Shown: positions 27,981 to 37,582, numbered from the stretch's first letter. The stretch is DNA of 64,000 bases from JAJCYX01 sp965243825 (GCA_965243825.1 CBDEVT010000001.1:930001-994000), one strand, 5' to 3'. Numbers and translations are program-made. The notes: generated by a model not told the origin, from the letters alone.

Positions 27981-28040
27981 TCTTTCTACTCCCTCAAAGT
28001 GTTCGGTTCACGAGTGTTGCGTTCGAGGTATGAGACAGCT

Positions 28041-28082
28041 ATACTCCCATACAGAGTATTTATATCCTCCCTATAGGAGTAT
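28041..28082. promoter_or_regulatory. Two tandem PadR-type operators
   Basis: Site 1 is ATACTC (28041-28046) with GAGTAT (28054-28059). Site 2 is ATCCTCC (28064-28070) with GGAGTAT (28076-28082), one mismatch. Both lie in the divergent intergenic region between the nitronate monooxygenase and PadR genes. The second ends 12 bases before the PadR ATG. Binding by the adjacent PadR protein is inferred. Confidence 0.6.
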
Positions 28083-28094
28083 TGTCAACTGGTC

Positions 28095-28718
28095 ATGGCT
28101 AAACTCACCACAACGTCATATGCACTGTTGGGACTGCTTGCAATCAAGCCCTGGACGACCTACGAACTGGCCCAACAGATGGAACGGAGCCTGAGGAACT
28201 TCTGGCCAAGAGCCCAGAGCAAAATCTACGAAGAACCCAAAAACCTCGTCGCTCACGGTTTGGCAACAGCAAAAAAAGAGAAAACCGGTAAGCGACCTCG
28301 CACGGTGTACTCCATCACCGAAAAAGGCCGTGACGCGCTGAAGGGATGGCTTGATGTACCAGGTGAGCCGATGTCAATTGAGTTCGGCGCGATTCTGAAG
28401 GTCTTCTTCGGTGATCAGGGAACGACCGAACAGCTGGCGAAACAGATCCGTGCGATCCATGACTTGGCGATCAAGGAAGACGTTCGCGGCATGCAGTTCA
28501 TCCAGGAATACGCCGAAACTGGCGGTCCATTTCCGGAAAGACTCCACATCATCACCTTGATGGTCGGTTTCCTGGTCCGCATTAACGATGCGTTGCTGGA
28601 TTGGTCAGAGTGGGCGACCAGGGAGGTCGAACAGTGGGACGGCACCCAGTCAGTCGACGGGAAAGAGATGTTCAGACAGTTGTACGAGAGGAGCAGATCT
28701 AATGTGGCAGGCAACTGA
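28095..28718 (+). CDS. PadR-family transcriptional regulator
   Basis: The 207-residue protein begins with the PadR winged helix (TTTSYALLGLLAIKPWTTYELAQQMERSLRNFWPRAQSKIYEEPKNL, and a wing RPRTVYSITEKGRDAL). A C-terminal helical dimerisation part follows. PadR proteins usually repress detoxification or transport genes and are released by small phenolic or lipophilic ligands. Two inverted repeats lie in the shared promoter with the divergent nitronate monooxygenase, so control of both genes is likely. The following SRPBCC gene overlaps its end by 17 bases, indicating an operon. Confidence 0.9.
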   Translation: MAKLTTTSYALLGLLAIKPWTTYELAQQMERSLRNFWPRAQSKIYEEPKNLVAHGLATAKKEKTGKRPRTVYSITEKGRDALKGWLDVPGEPMSIEFGAILKVFFGDQGTTEQLAKQIRAIHDLAIKEDVRGMQFIQEYAETGGPFPERLHIITLMVGFLVRINDALLDWSEWATREVEQWDGTQSVDGKEMFRQLYERSRSNVAGN

Positions 28719-29193
28719 GTCGATACAGATAGAGGCACCAATAGAAACGGTGTGGGAGATCGTATCTGACGTGGCGCGCCATCACGAGCTGGCAGGGAGT
28801 GGAGAGGTCAAGGCAATCCGGATCGACGGACCGGTAAATGTCGGAACAGGCTGGGAGGCGGACGAGAAGGTCAAGTTCGCAGGTGAGTTTGTTGCACGCT
28901 CTGAATGCGTTGAATTCGATCCCCCGAAGGTGTTCTCCTGGAAGTCCTTCCCACCTCCGATGAAAAGTGGCAATCCCAAAACCGCTCCGGATGTCACCTG
29001 GTGGTTCCGTCTAGAACCGAGCGGTTCGGGCACGCGTCTCAGCCACTCGTTTAGGGTAGTCGAACCTCGGTCGATGGGCTGGGCATTCAAACTCTTCTAC
29101 ATGGTTACGCGCCGCGCATCGGCTATCCAGAAAGGCATGCGTAAGACACTTAAGAACGTCAACGCGGCTGCGACTGCATTAGAAAACAGTTAG
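28702..29193 (+). CDS. SRPBCC-family (START/Bet v1-like) small-molecule-binding protein
   Basis: ATG at 28702 is chosen because GAGGAG precedes it and the conserved start WQATESIQIEAPIETVWEIVSD follows. The upstream frame extension to 28588 lies inside the PadR gene. The 163-residue protein has the SRPBCC pattern with an N-terminal strand, VWEIVSDVARHHELAG, a curved sheet ending in TWWFRLEPSGSGTRLSHSFRVVEP, and a long C-terminal helix. It would bind or process a hydrophobic ligand. It is translationally coupled to the PadR regulator and probably handles the same compound. Confidence 0.85.
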   Translation: MWQATESIQIEAPIETVWEIVSDVARHHELAGSGEVKAIRIDGPVNVGTGWEADEKVKFAGEFVARSECVEFDPPKVFSWKSFPPPMKSGNPKTAPDVTWWFRLEPSGSGTRLSHSFRVVEPRSMGWAFKLFYMVTRRASAIQKGMRKTLKNVNAAATALENS

Positions 29194-29234
29194 GCCGACA
29201 CACGTCAGTGCGACTGTACGGCTAGACCCAACGC

Positions 29235-29314
29235 GTTCTGCCATTTGCGGGACGGACCAGAGGGGATGATAGGCAGAACTTTTCGAGATGGATTCAGAAT
29301 CCCGTCCAACTGAA
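29235..29314 (+). repeat. Structured intergenic repeat, copy 4 (subtype A)
   Basis: Upstream arm GTTCTGCC (29235-29242), GGACCAGA start at 29254, perfectly complementary GGCAGAAC (29272-29279), variable hairpin TTCAG (29293-29297) with CTGAA (29310-29314). It lies between the convergent genes 28702 and 29375. Confidence 0.8.
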
Positions 29315-29374
29315 ATGGATCGAAGCCGCCTTGAACAGCGACTCCGATCCTAATTCAATTGGTCTGCGATCCGG

Positions 29375-30043
29375 TCAGTGAATGTTGACCTTCACTACAG
29401 AGGCGCCATTTTTCTTGCCAAACAACGTGTAATGAGCGCTGAACTTGAAGCTGTCTCCAGAATCGGTGACGCCATGAGCAGTTGTACTCATCATGAGCTG
29501 ATTTGCACCTCCACCAGGGTGTAGCGTCTCGTGGAACTGAGACGCAATACCCTTCAACGCGATCGGCTCCACTTCACCGATTAGCAAGTCACCGTCTGCT
29601 GTAATCGCATCAAACTCCGCAGGATCGACGAGCCAAACTGGTACGTTGCCGTTCCCAACGAACGACTGATGCTTTGGCACCGGCGATGGTCCTGGACTTG
29701 GCAGCGCGACGCCATCAGTTGAGGGTGTGCTGCAGAACGCTGGCGCTGGCCCGAACATGCCTAGCAGGTTGAATCCGCCGGGGACGCAGCTCTCCGGTTC
29801 TTCGTAATAGAAGTAGAGAACTACCCAATCGTCATTACGAATCGTTGGGCCAAATGGTCCGACCCGAGTGAAGAATGGAACGAAGCCGGGCTGGTTCCCA
29901 TTCCCGTCTGCTGAAACTGTCAGCGTTTCCTTTGACCTTCCGTCTACGGCAGTCATTACTGCCAGCATGAGGACTGCAATAGTAACCGGCATCAGCATTC
30001 CGGCCAGAATCCTTCGCCGACCGACTAAGTACGCGAGTCTCAT
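29375..30043 (-). CDS. Exported protein of unknown function
   Basis: The 222-residue protein has a signal-anchor-like N-terminus (MRLAYLVGRRRILAGMLMPVTIAVLMLAVMTA), preceded by a perfect AAGGAGG ribosome-binding site. The mature part is beta-rich with a Pro/Ser linker and two cysteines (ESCVPG and AFCSTP). It ends in FKFSAHYTLFGKKNGASVVKVNIH, typical of a last beta strand of an exported sandwich. No family is recognised. It lies downstream of regulator 4 on the same strand (150 bases), forming another regulator/exported-protein module. The short palindrome GGCCT-ACGTG-AGGCC (30109-30123) lies between them. Confidence 0.7.
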   Translation of the reverse strand: MRLAYLVGRRRILAGMLMPVTIAVLMLAVMTAVDGRSKETLTVSADGNGNQPGFVPFFTRVGPFGPTIRNDDWVVLYFYYEEPESCVPGGFNLLGMFGPAPAFCSTPSTDGVALPSPGPSPVPKHQSFVGNGNVPVWLVDPAEFDAITADGDLLIGEVEPIALKGIASQFHETLHPGGGANQLMMSTTAHGVTDSGDSFKFSAHYTLFGKKNGASVVKVNIH

Positions 30044-30193
30044 TGTGACCTCCTTGATTTGGATCTCGCTTACACCACGCAGACCTGGTCAACGTGTAAT
30101 AGCGAGAAGGCCTACGTGAGGCCAGGTCAGAATCTTCACTCGCGTTGCATTCAACACCCCCAGAATTGGCCGTTTAATTAACAGCGGCTCTAA

Positions 30194-33100
30194 CTACGGT
30201 GCGCTCAATTGGAGAGCGGCTTCGGTGCGTGATCTTGCCCCGGTCTTGCTGAGGATGGACCGTACGTGGCCTCTGGCTGTATGGACTGAGACTGTCAAGG
30301 ACTCAGCGATCTGGCGGTCAGTCATTCCTTGCGCCAGAAGCTGCAGCACTTCTCGTTCCCGATTGGTGAGTGCAAAAGTGTTCACACGACTACTTGCTCC
30401 GACCCGCTGCTGAAGTGACAACGACCACCGTTCTAGATATCTCAGCTGATGCGAGCGCGCCAGATGTTCGGCCTCATTGGTCAGCGTACCTACCCGATGC
30501 AGAGGGGGGCGTCCTGGCTTGTTGAGCTGGAAATCGGCAAACTCAAGCCTGGTCCATATGGCCTCTGGTATGAATCCTGCAGCATCACAGAACGCTATGG
30601 CATCTTCAAAGTGACTGGCTGCATCACTCGGATCTCCAAGAACTGCCGCAAGGGTGCCGAGCAGTCGGTCGATACTCGTTGGGATGTTCCAGAATCCCGA
30701 CTCTGCACTTTTCTGATAGGGAACCAGTTCCAGGTAAGCATCGCGTGCCCGATCCTTATCCTTCAGAACAGCCGCCGACGATCCTCGGCCAATTGCCCGC
30801 ACGATGTCGGACGAAGGATGTGGAGACTGCCTCGGCTCAACTTCGGACTCGATCAGCTCCTTCGCCTGTTGCGCTAGCCTTTCGTCTTTGATCAGATTGG
30901 CGATTACGGCGACGCGCATCCCAAAGTTGGCTCTAGCATGAGCGTGTAAATCCCGGTTCAGCAATTGTTCAGTCGACGCCAACAAGTCGTACCCAATTTT
31001 GTGTTCGTTTCGAAGAAAGTGCCTGAATGCCTGCTGCGGCAAGTACATCGGTGCTGAACGGTCTGACTCGGAGATCCTGGGTTGAATTGCCAAGGTTGTT
31101 ACATCGTCCCCGGTGAGCCCCGCTAGAACCGCATTCGCAAAGCCGGATTGCCATAGCCGGTTGTGCGCTTGAGTTTTCTCGGCAACGTCTTGCAGCTGAC
31201 TCGCCCAAACTCTGACTTTCTTCGTTAGTCCCAGACAAAGCCCTGCATGAACCAGGAAGAAGAGAATTCCACCCTGCTGCCAGATATCGGTCGCTTGTTC
31301 GGCTCGCTTCAGAGCATCTTCGCCGTATTTGACCGATGCATGCCGTTCACCATAAATAAAGCTCGTCCACTGCAACTGGTGTAGTGCACGGATTTGGACG
31401 GCATCATCGCCTATCTCGTCTCCGATCCTCAAGGCCTGCATGGCTAACGCTATTGCGCGGTCAGGGTTCAACTCATGATTGCTGAGGCATGTGGCCCGTG
31501 CTGTCAGAACTCTTGCGTGGTCGAGACTGCCGGGTGCCACCAGTTCCAGGGCTGACTCCTGCATGAGAAAGTACTCTGGGTTCTGTATTGAACCGATCGG
31601 TGGTCTGCTTGCTGTTTCAATCGCACTCGCTGTCTCGCCTGCTTCAAGAAAGATGTGAAACGCCTTTATGAGGTTCTCGAAATTCGCCACGTTGAAAACC
31701 GGCGTTCCGATCGCCGTGGACATCGGGGTCGTAGCTTTCTCAAGGCCCAGAAGAGCTTCAGCGGTTTCCGTGTCTTCGATCGAGCCTTTGGCGTTGAGGG
31801 CAGTTTCGAAGTGGAGGCGAGCGTCTTCCCAGGCAAAGGCAGCAAGGGCATTGTTGCCTGCAACGATCGAGTACTGAATCAGTTTGCGCGGATCGGAAAC
31901 GGGCTGGCCGTGCCTCAAGTGGAAGGCAATTTCAGTTGCGCGTGAATCTGCATGTTCACCATAGAGACTTTCCAGACGGGCAGCAATCCAGGAATGCTTT
32001 CGAACCTTTTGGGAGTATTTGATCGAAGCGCGAATCGTCTCAGGGAACAATGGATGGGTGAATTCGAAGCTAGAAGGGTCCCCTGACGTTTCCTTTAATA
32101 TTCGTGACTCCAGAGCGTCTTCTACCGCCTCGATCATCTCGTCGTCACGCAGGGTTCCGTAGACGTTCCTCAACGTCTGCAGATCGACATGATCCTGAAG
32201 CATTGAAGCCGATTCCAGTAACTTCCTTGTCGACGGATCAAGACTTGTAAGACGGCGTTCGAGCAGATCGCGCACTAATCCTGGTAACACCGCATCCTCG
32301 AGGCTGCTGCCAGATCGGATGAGTCTCGCATACTCAGTGACAAATAGCGGATTACCCAACGATTTCTCGAAGAGCCGGTCAATGAATGCCGGAGTAAGTT
32401 CAGTCGAAATCAGTGTTGATGCCAGCTCAGCGCACTCTGTCCGGTCGAGCCCCTCAAGTTCGTGCAAACGACCAGACGTTTCCCTAATCGCATTCAAAAC
32501 ACCGCCGATCAGTTCCGAATTTTCAGCTTCAAATCGCGGACGGGTAGTGATCACGATGTCCAAGTGCAGTTTTTCGGCGTGAGCGCGGCGGATTGTAAAT
32601 TCGAGAAGAGTAGCGCTCGCTTCGTCGGCCCAATGGATGTCTTCGAATAGGATTGAAACCCGACCACGAGTGCAAGCGGTCCTGATTGAATCGAAAACGT
32701 GGGTGAAGAAATCGTACCTGTCACGGTGTTGCTCTTGGTCGTCTTGGCCAAAGCTCGCAGTGTTGGTCACAGAGAGGCGATTCGAGTGCGCAACGGAAAC
32801 CGAGTCGTTGGTCTCGCTAAACTGGTGGAGGATCGAACGCCACGGCTCGAACCCAACGGTTTTGTCTGATTGTGTGAACCCGCAGACAATTGGTTGGGTG
32901 CGCTGACGATACTCTTCTGCCAGGCGAGATTTACCGATCCCGGCTACGCCTACGAGGGCGACAATGTTAGATGGGGCTAATTGGTCGGCTGATGCGATCT
33001 CCGAGAGTGAGCGACGAACACCTTGGTAACCGACTATCGGAGATTGTTCGTGGCGGTCTTGAGCTCGTTCTGCAGCGTCGGTGTTCCTACTTTCACGCGA

Positions 33101-33298
33101 TCGAATGAAAAATCCGCCGCTGCGGCCTCGCCTGACACCCACCGAAATACCCGACTTTTCGATGGCCGAGATGTCGTAGTGGATTGTTCGTGGGCTGACC
33201 CGGAACTGGTCTGACAGTCGACGAACAGACACCAGGCCCTTTGCCTCGCGCAGGACTTCGACAATCCCGGCACGTCTTTGGGCTGCAGACATTTGCAT
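30194..33298 (-). CDS. wHTH-STAND ATPase-TPR-LuxR regulator 4
   Basis: The 1034-residue protein has an N-terminal winged helix (residues about 5-65: GIVEVLREAKGLVSVRRL, VSPRTIHYDISAI, GRSGG wing). Walker A GVAGIGKS is at 117-124, and the Walker-B-like ILFEDIHWADEAS follows near residue 220. A long TPR-like middle ends in a C-terminal LuxR domain (LTNREREVLQLLAQGMTDRQ to SRTEAALQLSAP). An 8+8-base inverted repeat overlaps its ATG. It is divergent from regulator 5, and repeat copy 5 lies between the two. The exported gene 29375 lies just downstream. Confidence 0.9.
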   Translation of the reverse strand: MQMSAAQRRAGIVEVLREAKGLVSVRRLSDQFRVSPRTIHYDISAIEKSGISVGVRRGRSGGFFIRSRESRNTDAAERAQDRHEQSPIVGYQGVRRSLSEIASADQLAPSNIVALVGVAGIGKSRLAEEYRQRTQPIVCGFTQSDKTVGFEPWRSILHQFSETNDSVSVAHSNRLSVTNTASFGQDDQEQHRDRYDFFTHVFDSIRTACTRGRVSILFEDIHWADEASATLLEFTIRRAHAEKLHLDIVITTRPRFEAENSELIGGVLNAIRETSGRLHELEGLDRTECAELASTLISTELTPAFIDRLFEKSLGNPLFVTEYARLIRSGSSLEDAVLPGLVRDLLERRLTSLDPSTRKLLESASMLQDHVDLQTLRNVYGTLRDDEMIEAVEDALESRILKETSGDPSSFEFTHPLFPETIRASIKYSQKVRKHSWIAARLESLYGEHADSRATEIAFHLRHGQPVSDPRKLIQYSIVAGNNALAAFAWEDARLHFETALNAKGSIEDTETAEALLGLEKATTPMSTAIGTPVFNVANFENLIKAFHIFLEAGETASAIETASRPPIGSIQNPEYFLMQESALELVAPGSLDHARVLTARATCLSNHELNPDRAIALAMQALRIGDEIGDDAVQIRALHQLQWTSFIYGERHASVKYGEDALKRAEQATDIWQQGGILFFLVHAGLCLGLTKKVRVWASQLQDVAEKTQAHNRLWQSGFANAVLAGLTGDDVTTLAIQPRISESDRSAPMYLPQQAFRHFLRNEHKIGYDLLASTEQLLNRDLHAHARANFGMRVAVIANLIKDERLAQQAKELIESEVEPRQSPHPSSDIVRAIGRGSSAAVLKDKDRARDAYLELVPYQKSAESGFWNIPTSIDRLLGTLAAVLGDPSDAASHFEDAIAFCDAAGFIPEAIWTRLEFADFQLNKPGRPPLHRVGTLTNEAEHLARSHQLRYLERWSLSLQQRVGASSRVNTFALTNREREVLQLLAQGMTDRQIAESLTVSVHTARGHVRSILSKTGARSRTEAALQLSAP

Positions 33299-33316
33299 AT
33301 ATTACGAAATATGCAA
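33293..33316. promoter_or_regulatory. Inverted repeat overlapping the regulator 4 start codon
   Basis: TTGCATAT (33293-33300) and ATATGCAA (33309-33316) are perfectly complementary with an 8-base spacer. The start codon of regulator 4 is the complement of 33296-33298, inside the left arm. It is probably an autoregulatory operator. Confidence 0.65.
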
Positions 33317-33335
33317 TGCAAAAGGGCCGATCAAT

Positions 33336-33421
33336 AAAGTTCTGAGGTTGACTCCATGGACCAGAGGGGACGATCGACAGAACTTTTCACGATATTTTCG
33401 AGCTAACAGGCACTTCGAAAA
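33336..33421 (+). repeat. Structured intergenic repeat, copy 5 (subtype A, divergent core)
   Basis: Upstream arm AAAGTTCTG (33336-33344), GGACCAGA start at 33358, altered core GGGGACGATCGACAGAAC, complementary CAGAACTTT (33378-33386), variable hairpin TTTTCGA (33395-33401) with TCGAAAA (33415-33421). It lies in the divergent region between regulators 4 and 5. Confidence 0.75.
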
Positions 33422-33527
33422 GTTTACGAAACACTCAGGCAGTGGGGAGAACCCCAACGGTAGAGCGCTGGTGATGTCTGCTTCCCGTGACCATGTCATG
33501 TATATTTCGCCTTTTCTACTAAATAGC

Positions 33528-33539
33528 GAAACGCGTTTC
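33528..33539. promoter_or_regulatory. Palindrome upstream of regulator 5 start
   Basis: GAAACGCGTTTC is a perfect 12-base palindrome ending 10 bases before the ATG at 33550. TTTCGC (33505-33510) and GCGAAA (33526-33531) form a further overlapping inverted repeat. It is probably an operator. Confidence 0.55.
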
Positions 33540-33549
33540 CTAGTTGGCC

Positions 33550-36500
33550 ATGGTCACAGAGTCGTCAAGAAGACAGTCACGCATTTACGAAATCCTGCGG
33601 TACAGAGGTTCGATCATAACGACCCGTGAACTGGCCCGGATTCTGGGTGTGACAACTCGGACCATCAACACTGATTTGGCGACATTACGTGAAGCGGGGA
33701 TCGAGATCGAGTCATCGCTTGGCAGGAGCGGTGGGGTAATACTAGCGGGCAACAAATCGCCAGGCAGTATGGCACAGAAGCCAATCGGATCCAGCATCAT
33801 CGGCTACTCCGAGGAGCTTCAGCAACTTCTTGCAACCCTTTACACAGTTGAATCCGGAAACCCTGCAGTTGCCTGGCTGACTGGACCCCCAGGGATAGGC
33901 AAGACCACGCTCGTGAGGGAAGTCGCGGCATTTGCGTCCGTTCGCAATATGTCCGTTCACATAGGTTGGTGCACAGAACAGGAGGGATCACCTCCTTACT
34001 GGCCTTGGATCCAGACCTGCAGATCAGTGATCGAGGCTCTAGGTGTCCGAAACCTTTCAGTTCGAGGTTCTATCGACTGGGCCGCATTGGCTCACCTAGG
34101 TATCCAGCCGCCCCACACCGAAGTCGCTGTACCGCCACGAGAGCTTTCAAGTCCATTCGAACTTTATTCCGCCGTAGGGGATCTTGTCAGGTTAGAGTCA
34201 GGCGATCAGGCAAAGCTTGTCATCGTCGAGAACATCCACTGGGCTGACCCTGCCTCCGTTGAACTACTACGGTACTTCCTCGATATGCTCTCCGATCAGC
34301 CTTTAGGACTGATAGTTACCAGTCGCGAATCGGATCCAGGAGTGGGCCAACGGACGGGCTTCGGATCTCAGATTGTTGACCAAGTGAAGATCAAGCTCAG
34401 CGGCTTATCAAACCAAGAATCGGTTGAGTTCTTGACTGTGGCCACTGACGAATCCGTGACTCAAGAAGTGTTGCAGCAAGTCATTCCGCTTGCCGAAGGA
34501 AATCCGCTGTTCTTGAAGGAGTTTGCCCGTGCGTTAAATAATGCCAATCGCCTGAGGCCCAGCAGAAACTCACCAGCCAGGAACAACACTATCGATGTTC
34601 CGAAAACGGTCCAGGAGATGGTGCGCTCTCGTGTTGACGAACTTCACAGCGAATGCCGAAGTGTTTTGGAAGCCGGATCTATCTTGGGACGTGAATTTGG
34701 TATAGATCTTCTTCGTGTCCTGATTCCGGAATACAGCGTCGAAGACGCGTTGAGTCTGTTGGACATTGCCAAGGAAGCCGGTGTGCTGGAACAGGTCCAA
34801 GGTAGGCCGGGCCGGTACCGATTTGTCCATGCGCTGACGCGTCAAGCCATGCGCAGTGCGTTAAATGATGGAAACCGAATAGAGATGCATGCCGCGATAG
34901 TCAAAGCGTTCCAGGTCGAAGCGAAGCGATTCGGCGAACGAACTACTGAACTTGCCTATCACGCCTATGAGGCACTTCCAATTCTAGGTGCCGATGTAGT
35001 GCTGCAGTATCTGTACGAGGCCGGAGAGAAGGCGTTGGCGACCCTCGCGTATGACGATGCGCTCGCGGTGCTGACGCGGGCCGAGAAACTGGTGGAAGAC
35101 CAGGCGCCAAGCAAGATCAAAGGCGACGTCTATTTTGCGCTTGGTCGAGCACAGGTGGCCTTCGAGCAACTTGAACCTTCAATCGAATCAATGGTCACGG
35201 CGTTTGATACTTTCCTGGCCGCAGGAGAAAACGAGTCCGCGGTTGCAATGGCAACTCATCCTTATCCTTGGGGATCGTTCACCTGGCTGGAACTGATCGA
35301 GAGGGCCATTCCGTTGGCCGTCCCGGACTCGATCGAACTAGGGTGGATGCTATCGAGAAGAGCTCTGCTATCAACTTCGTTGTTAGGTGATGCCGAACAG
35401 GGACAGCATGATTTTGTTCGTGCCCTTGAGATAGCCGAGCGACACGACTCCAAACCGCTCAGGATCTGGACCTACGCGCGACGCGTGTCTCAACAGATGA
35501 CACTATTCAGATCCGGCGAGGCGCTCGACTATGGGCGACGGGTGATGGGACTTTCGGCGTTCATGGAGGATAAGGCTGCATTAGCTCACGCGCTTTTCTG
35601 GTCGGGGCATGCAGCGATCTGTGAAGGATATAGCGAAGAGGCTGACCAGTACGCGAATACCTACCTGGACCTCGCGCAATCTCTCCAGCACAAATTCCTG
35701 GTAGTGCAGGCTGTCGATCTGCGCAGAAAGCTCTCGCACGCGCTTGGAATGTGGGATGACGCGTTAAACCAGACGGACTACCTCGCAAACGAGCTCGGTC
35801 CGGACTCCAAGGGACTCATCGACGACTCTAACCTGGCACTGCTACTTTTCGAAAAAGGAGATCCCGTGGGCGGAGAAGAAGCGCTCCGTTCCGCCCTCGA
35901 CGGAATCCGCCAGGTTTCATGGCACGGAGACCGCGGTCTGAGGCGCCGCTCGGGACCGCTTACACTCGTGATTGCACGGATAGCGGCTATTTCGGAATCT
36001 CCGGAACACTTGAGCATGCTTCGCTCGGCTATAGCTTCGTTCCCGAGGGTAGACACAGATGCCGCGATAAATACCAGTAGTTCAGTCCTCATGCGGATTG
36101 CGGGCGGTCTCGACGCCGCTGCTCGTGGTGATGGCGACATAGCTAATCGCAATATGGAAAAGCTAAAGACACTCGAGGTTGAGGGCCTGAGGATCCTCAG
36201 CGGTGAGTTCCAGCCACCGATGTCGTTTCACCGTGCGCTCGGCAAAATGGCGGTTGCTACTGAGGACCTTGAACTGGCAACAAGCTACTTTGAACAGGCG
36301 GTGAAATTCTTGGAGAAAGCCCGGTATCTGCCTGAGCTAGCGCACACCCTTTACGACTACTCTAGCGTTCCGCTGCAAAAGGGCGACAGGTACGCGGCCT
36401 CGAAACTGATCGATCAGGGACTGCAGATCTGCGACCAAGTAGGGATGGTTGCGCTGGGGCGATTGCTTCGTCAGCAGCAGTCAAAGGCGCATGGCAGTGG

Positions 36501-36708
36501 CAAGCCAGTCTATCCGGCGGGGCTATCAAAACGTGAGGTTGATGTTCTTCGGCTAGTCGTCGAAGGCCTTACTAACAGACAAATATCAGAGTCGCTGCAT
36601 CTGGCTCCCAGCACAGTGGCCACCCACATACGCAATATCCTTCGCAAGACCGGTGCTGCTAACCGTGCCGAATCCGTAACGTACGCCCACCGAGTGCAAC
36701 TGCTCTAG
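33550..36708 (+). CDS. wHTH-STAND ATPase-TPR-LuxR regulator 5
   Basis: ATG at 33550 is preferred over the in-frame TTG at 33544. The 1052-residue protein has an N-terminal winged helix (residues 8-65: RIYEILRYRGSIITTREL, VTTRTINTDLATL, GRSGG wing). Walker A GPPGIGKT is at 112-119, with a Walker-B-like LVIVENIHWADPAS. The TPR-like middle ends in a C-terminal LuxR domain (LSKREVDVLRLVVEGLTNRQ to ANRAESVTYAHRVQLL). The Walker-B-like acidic pair is EN rather than the usual ED, so ATP hydrolysis may be weak. The exported protein at 36858 follows on the same strand. A palindrome lies just before the start. Confidence 0.9.
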   Translation: MVTESSRRQSRIYEILRYRGSIITTRELARILGVTTRTINTDLATLREAGIEIESSLGRSGGVILAGNKSPGSMAQKPIGSSIIGYSEELQQLLATLYTVESGNPAVAWLTGPPGIGKTTLVREVAAFASVRNMSVHIGWCTEQEGSPPYWPWIQTCRSVIEALGVRNLSVRGSIDWAALAHLGIQPPHTEVAVPPRELSSPFELYSAVGDLVRLESGDQAKLVIVENIHWADPASVELLRYFLDMLSDQPLGLIVTSRESDPGVGQRTGFGSQIVDQVKIKLSGLSNQESVEFLTVATDESVTQEVLQQVIPLAEGNPLFLKEFARALNNANRLRPSRNSPARNNTIDVPKTVQEMVRSRVDELHSECRSVLEAGSILGREFGIDLLRVLIPEYSVEDALSLLDIAKEAGVLEQVQGRPGRYRFVHALTRQAMRSALNDGNRIEMHAAIVKAFQVEAKRFGERTTELAYHAYEALPILGADVVLQYLYEAGEKALATLAYDDALAVLTRAEKLVEDQAPSKIKGDVYFALGRAQVAFEQLEPSIESMVTAFDTFLAAGENESAVAMATHPYPWGSFTWLELIERAIPLAVPDSIELGWMLSRRALLSTSLLGDAEQGQHDFVRALEIAERHDSKPLRIWTYARRVSQQMTLFRSGEALDYGRRVMGLSAFMEDKAALAHALFWSGHAAICEGYSEEADQYANTYLDLAQSLQHKFLVVQAVDLRRKLSHALGMWDDALNQTDYLANELGPDSKGLIDDSNLALLLFEKGDPVGGEEALRSALDGIRQVSWHGDRGLRRRSGPLTLVIARIAAISESPEHLSMLRSAIASFPRVDTDAAINTSSSVLMRIAGGLDAAARGDGDIANRNMEKLKTLEVEGLRILSGEFQPPMSFHRALGKMAVATEDLELATSYFEQAVKFLEKARYLPELAHTLYDYSSVPLQKGDRYAASKLIDQGLQICDQVGMVALGRLLRQQQSKAHGSGKPVYPAGLSKREVDVLRLVVEGLTNRQISESLHLAPSTVATHIRNILRKTGAANRAESVTYAHRVQLL

Positions 36709-36760
36709 CTGACCGCCTAAAGTCTCTCAGTACGTTAATTTCCTGCTGCGGCTAGACGCT

Positions 36761-36778
36761 GCAAATCGTCCGATTTGC
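36761..36778 (+). terminator. Inverted repeat between regulator 5 and its exported partner
   Basis: GCAAATCG (36761-36768) and CGATTTGC (36771-36778) pair perfectly around TC. It could be a terminator of regulator 5 or an operator of the 36858 gene; no T tract follows. Confidence 0.45.
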
Positions 36779-36857
36779 GGATGTTAAGCGACCAGCTCTG
36801 CCTTCAAAGTGTGCCCGTATGTACCCGGCCATTTAATCCTGTTCACCGGAGGTATAG

Positions 36858-37343
36858 ATGAGCATCAATCGAGTCATTGCCACAAAAGTTCTGTTGTTCA
36901 TGGCGGTTGCAGTTTTGGCGACCGGGATCGTAGGTATGGCATCGCCACCCGTTTCAGCTGCGGGGCCAGCAGAGTGGAGTCCACTTTCGTTCTCTTTCCC
37001 GGGTACCAATCCCTGTGATGACGCTAATCACACGCTCAACTTCGAAGGTCAGATTCTGAATCATGTGTTTATTGATGGCGCTGGAGGCACACACGTTCAC
37101 AGCACTCTCTTGGGCGCGTTCTGGTCGTCCGATGGATTCTCAGGAAGGACTGCCCGTGGCATCACCGACTCTGTGTTGCCGAGCGGCACAGAGGTGTTCA
37201 CCGTTGGCCTGACAAACCACATGATGAACGACGCACATCAGGTAATTAACGTTTCAGGTTCGGTGCAGATGAAGGTCGTCAACGGCGATACGATCGTCGA
37301 GGACTTCGTTGTAGAGCAAAGGTGCGTGGGCAAACCGGCGTGA
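36858..37343 (+). CDS. Exported protein of unknown function
   Basis: The 161-residue protein has a signal peptide (VIATKVLLFMAVAVLATGIVGMASPPVSA, cleavage near SAAG) and a GGAGG ribosome-binding site. The mature part contains two cysteines far apart (NPCDDAN and EQRCVG), probably one disulfide. It is beta-rich with FEGQILNHVFIDGAGGTHVHSTLLGAFWSSDGFSGR. No family is recognised. It follows regulator 5 and is followed by a strong terminator, so it is probably the exported member of that module. Confidence 0.72.
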   Translation: MSINRVIATKVLLFMAVAVLATGIVGMASPPVSAAGPAEWSPLSFSFPGTNPCDDANHTLNFEGQILNHVFIDGAGGTHVHSTLLGAFWSSDGFSGRTARGITDSVLPSGTEVFTVGLTNHMMNDAHQVINVSGSVQMKVVNGDTIVEDFVVEQRCVGKPA

Positions 37344-37447
37344 TGCATCACACTCGACCAACGAAACGATAAAGATGGGCTGAATAGAAATCTGTTGGAG
37401 AGTCTTTGTGTCTGATGGCGCTGTTCCTCCATGAGGGCTCAAGCGAT

Positions 37448-37478
37448 AACTGTCCCCGGATAGGCTCCGGGGGCAGTT
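37448..37478 (+). terminator. Rho-independent-type terminator
   Basis: AACTGTCCCCGGA (37448-37460) pairs with TCCGGGGGCAGTT (37466-37478) apart from one position, followed by ACGTTTTTG. The stretch 37479-37582 shows no gene; repeat copy 6 follows. Confidence 0.8.
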
Positions 37479-37582
37479 ACGTTTTTGTCGTCCCCAGCGG
37501 CACAAAATGCCGCTGTTTCTGACTCAATGCCAATGAAAACATCGCCTCCAGTGATAACCGCCTCGGTCACCGAATATTCCGA

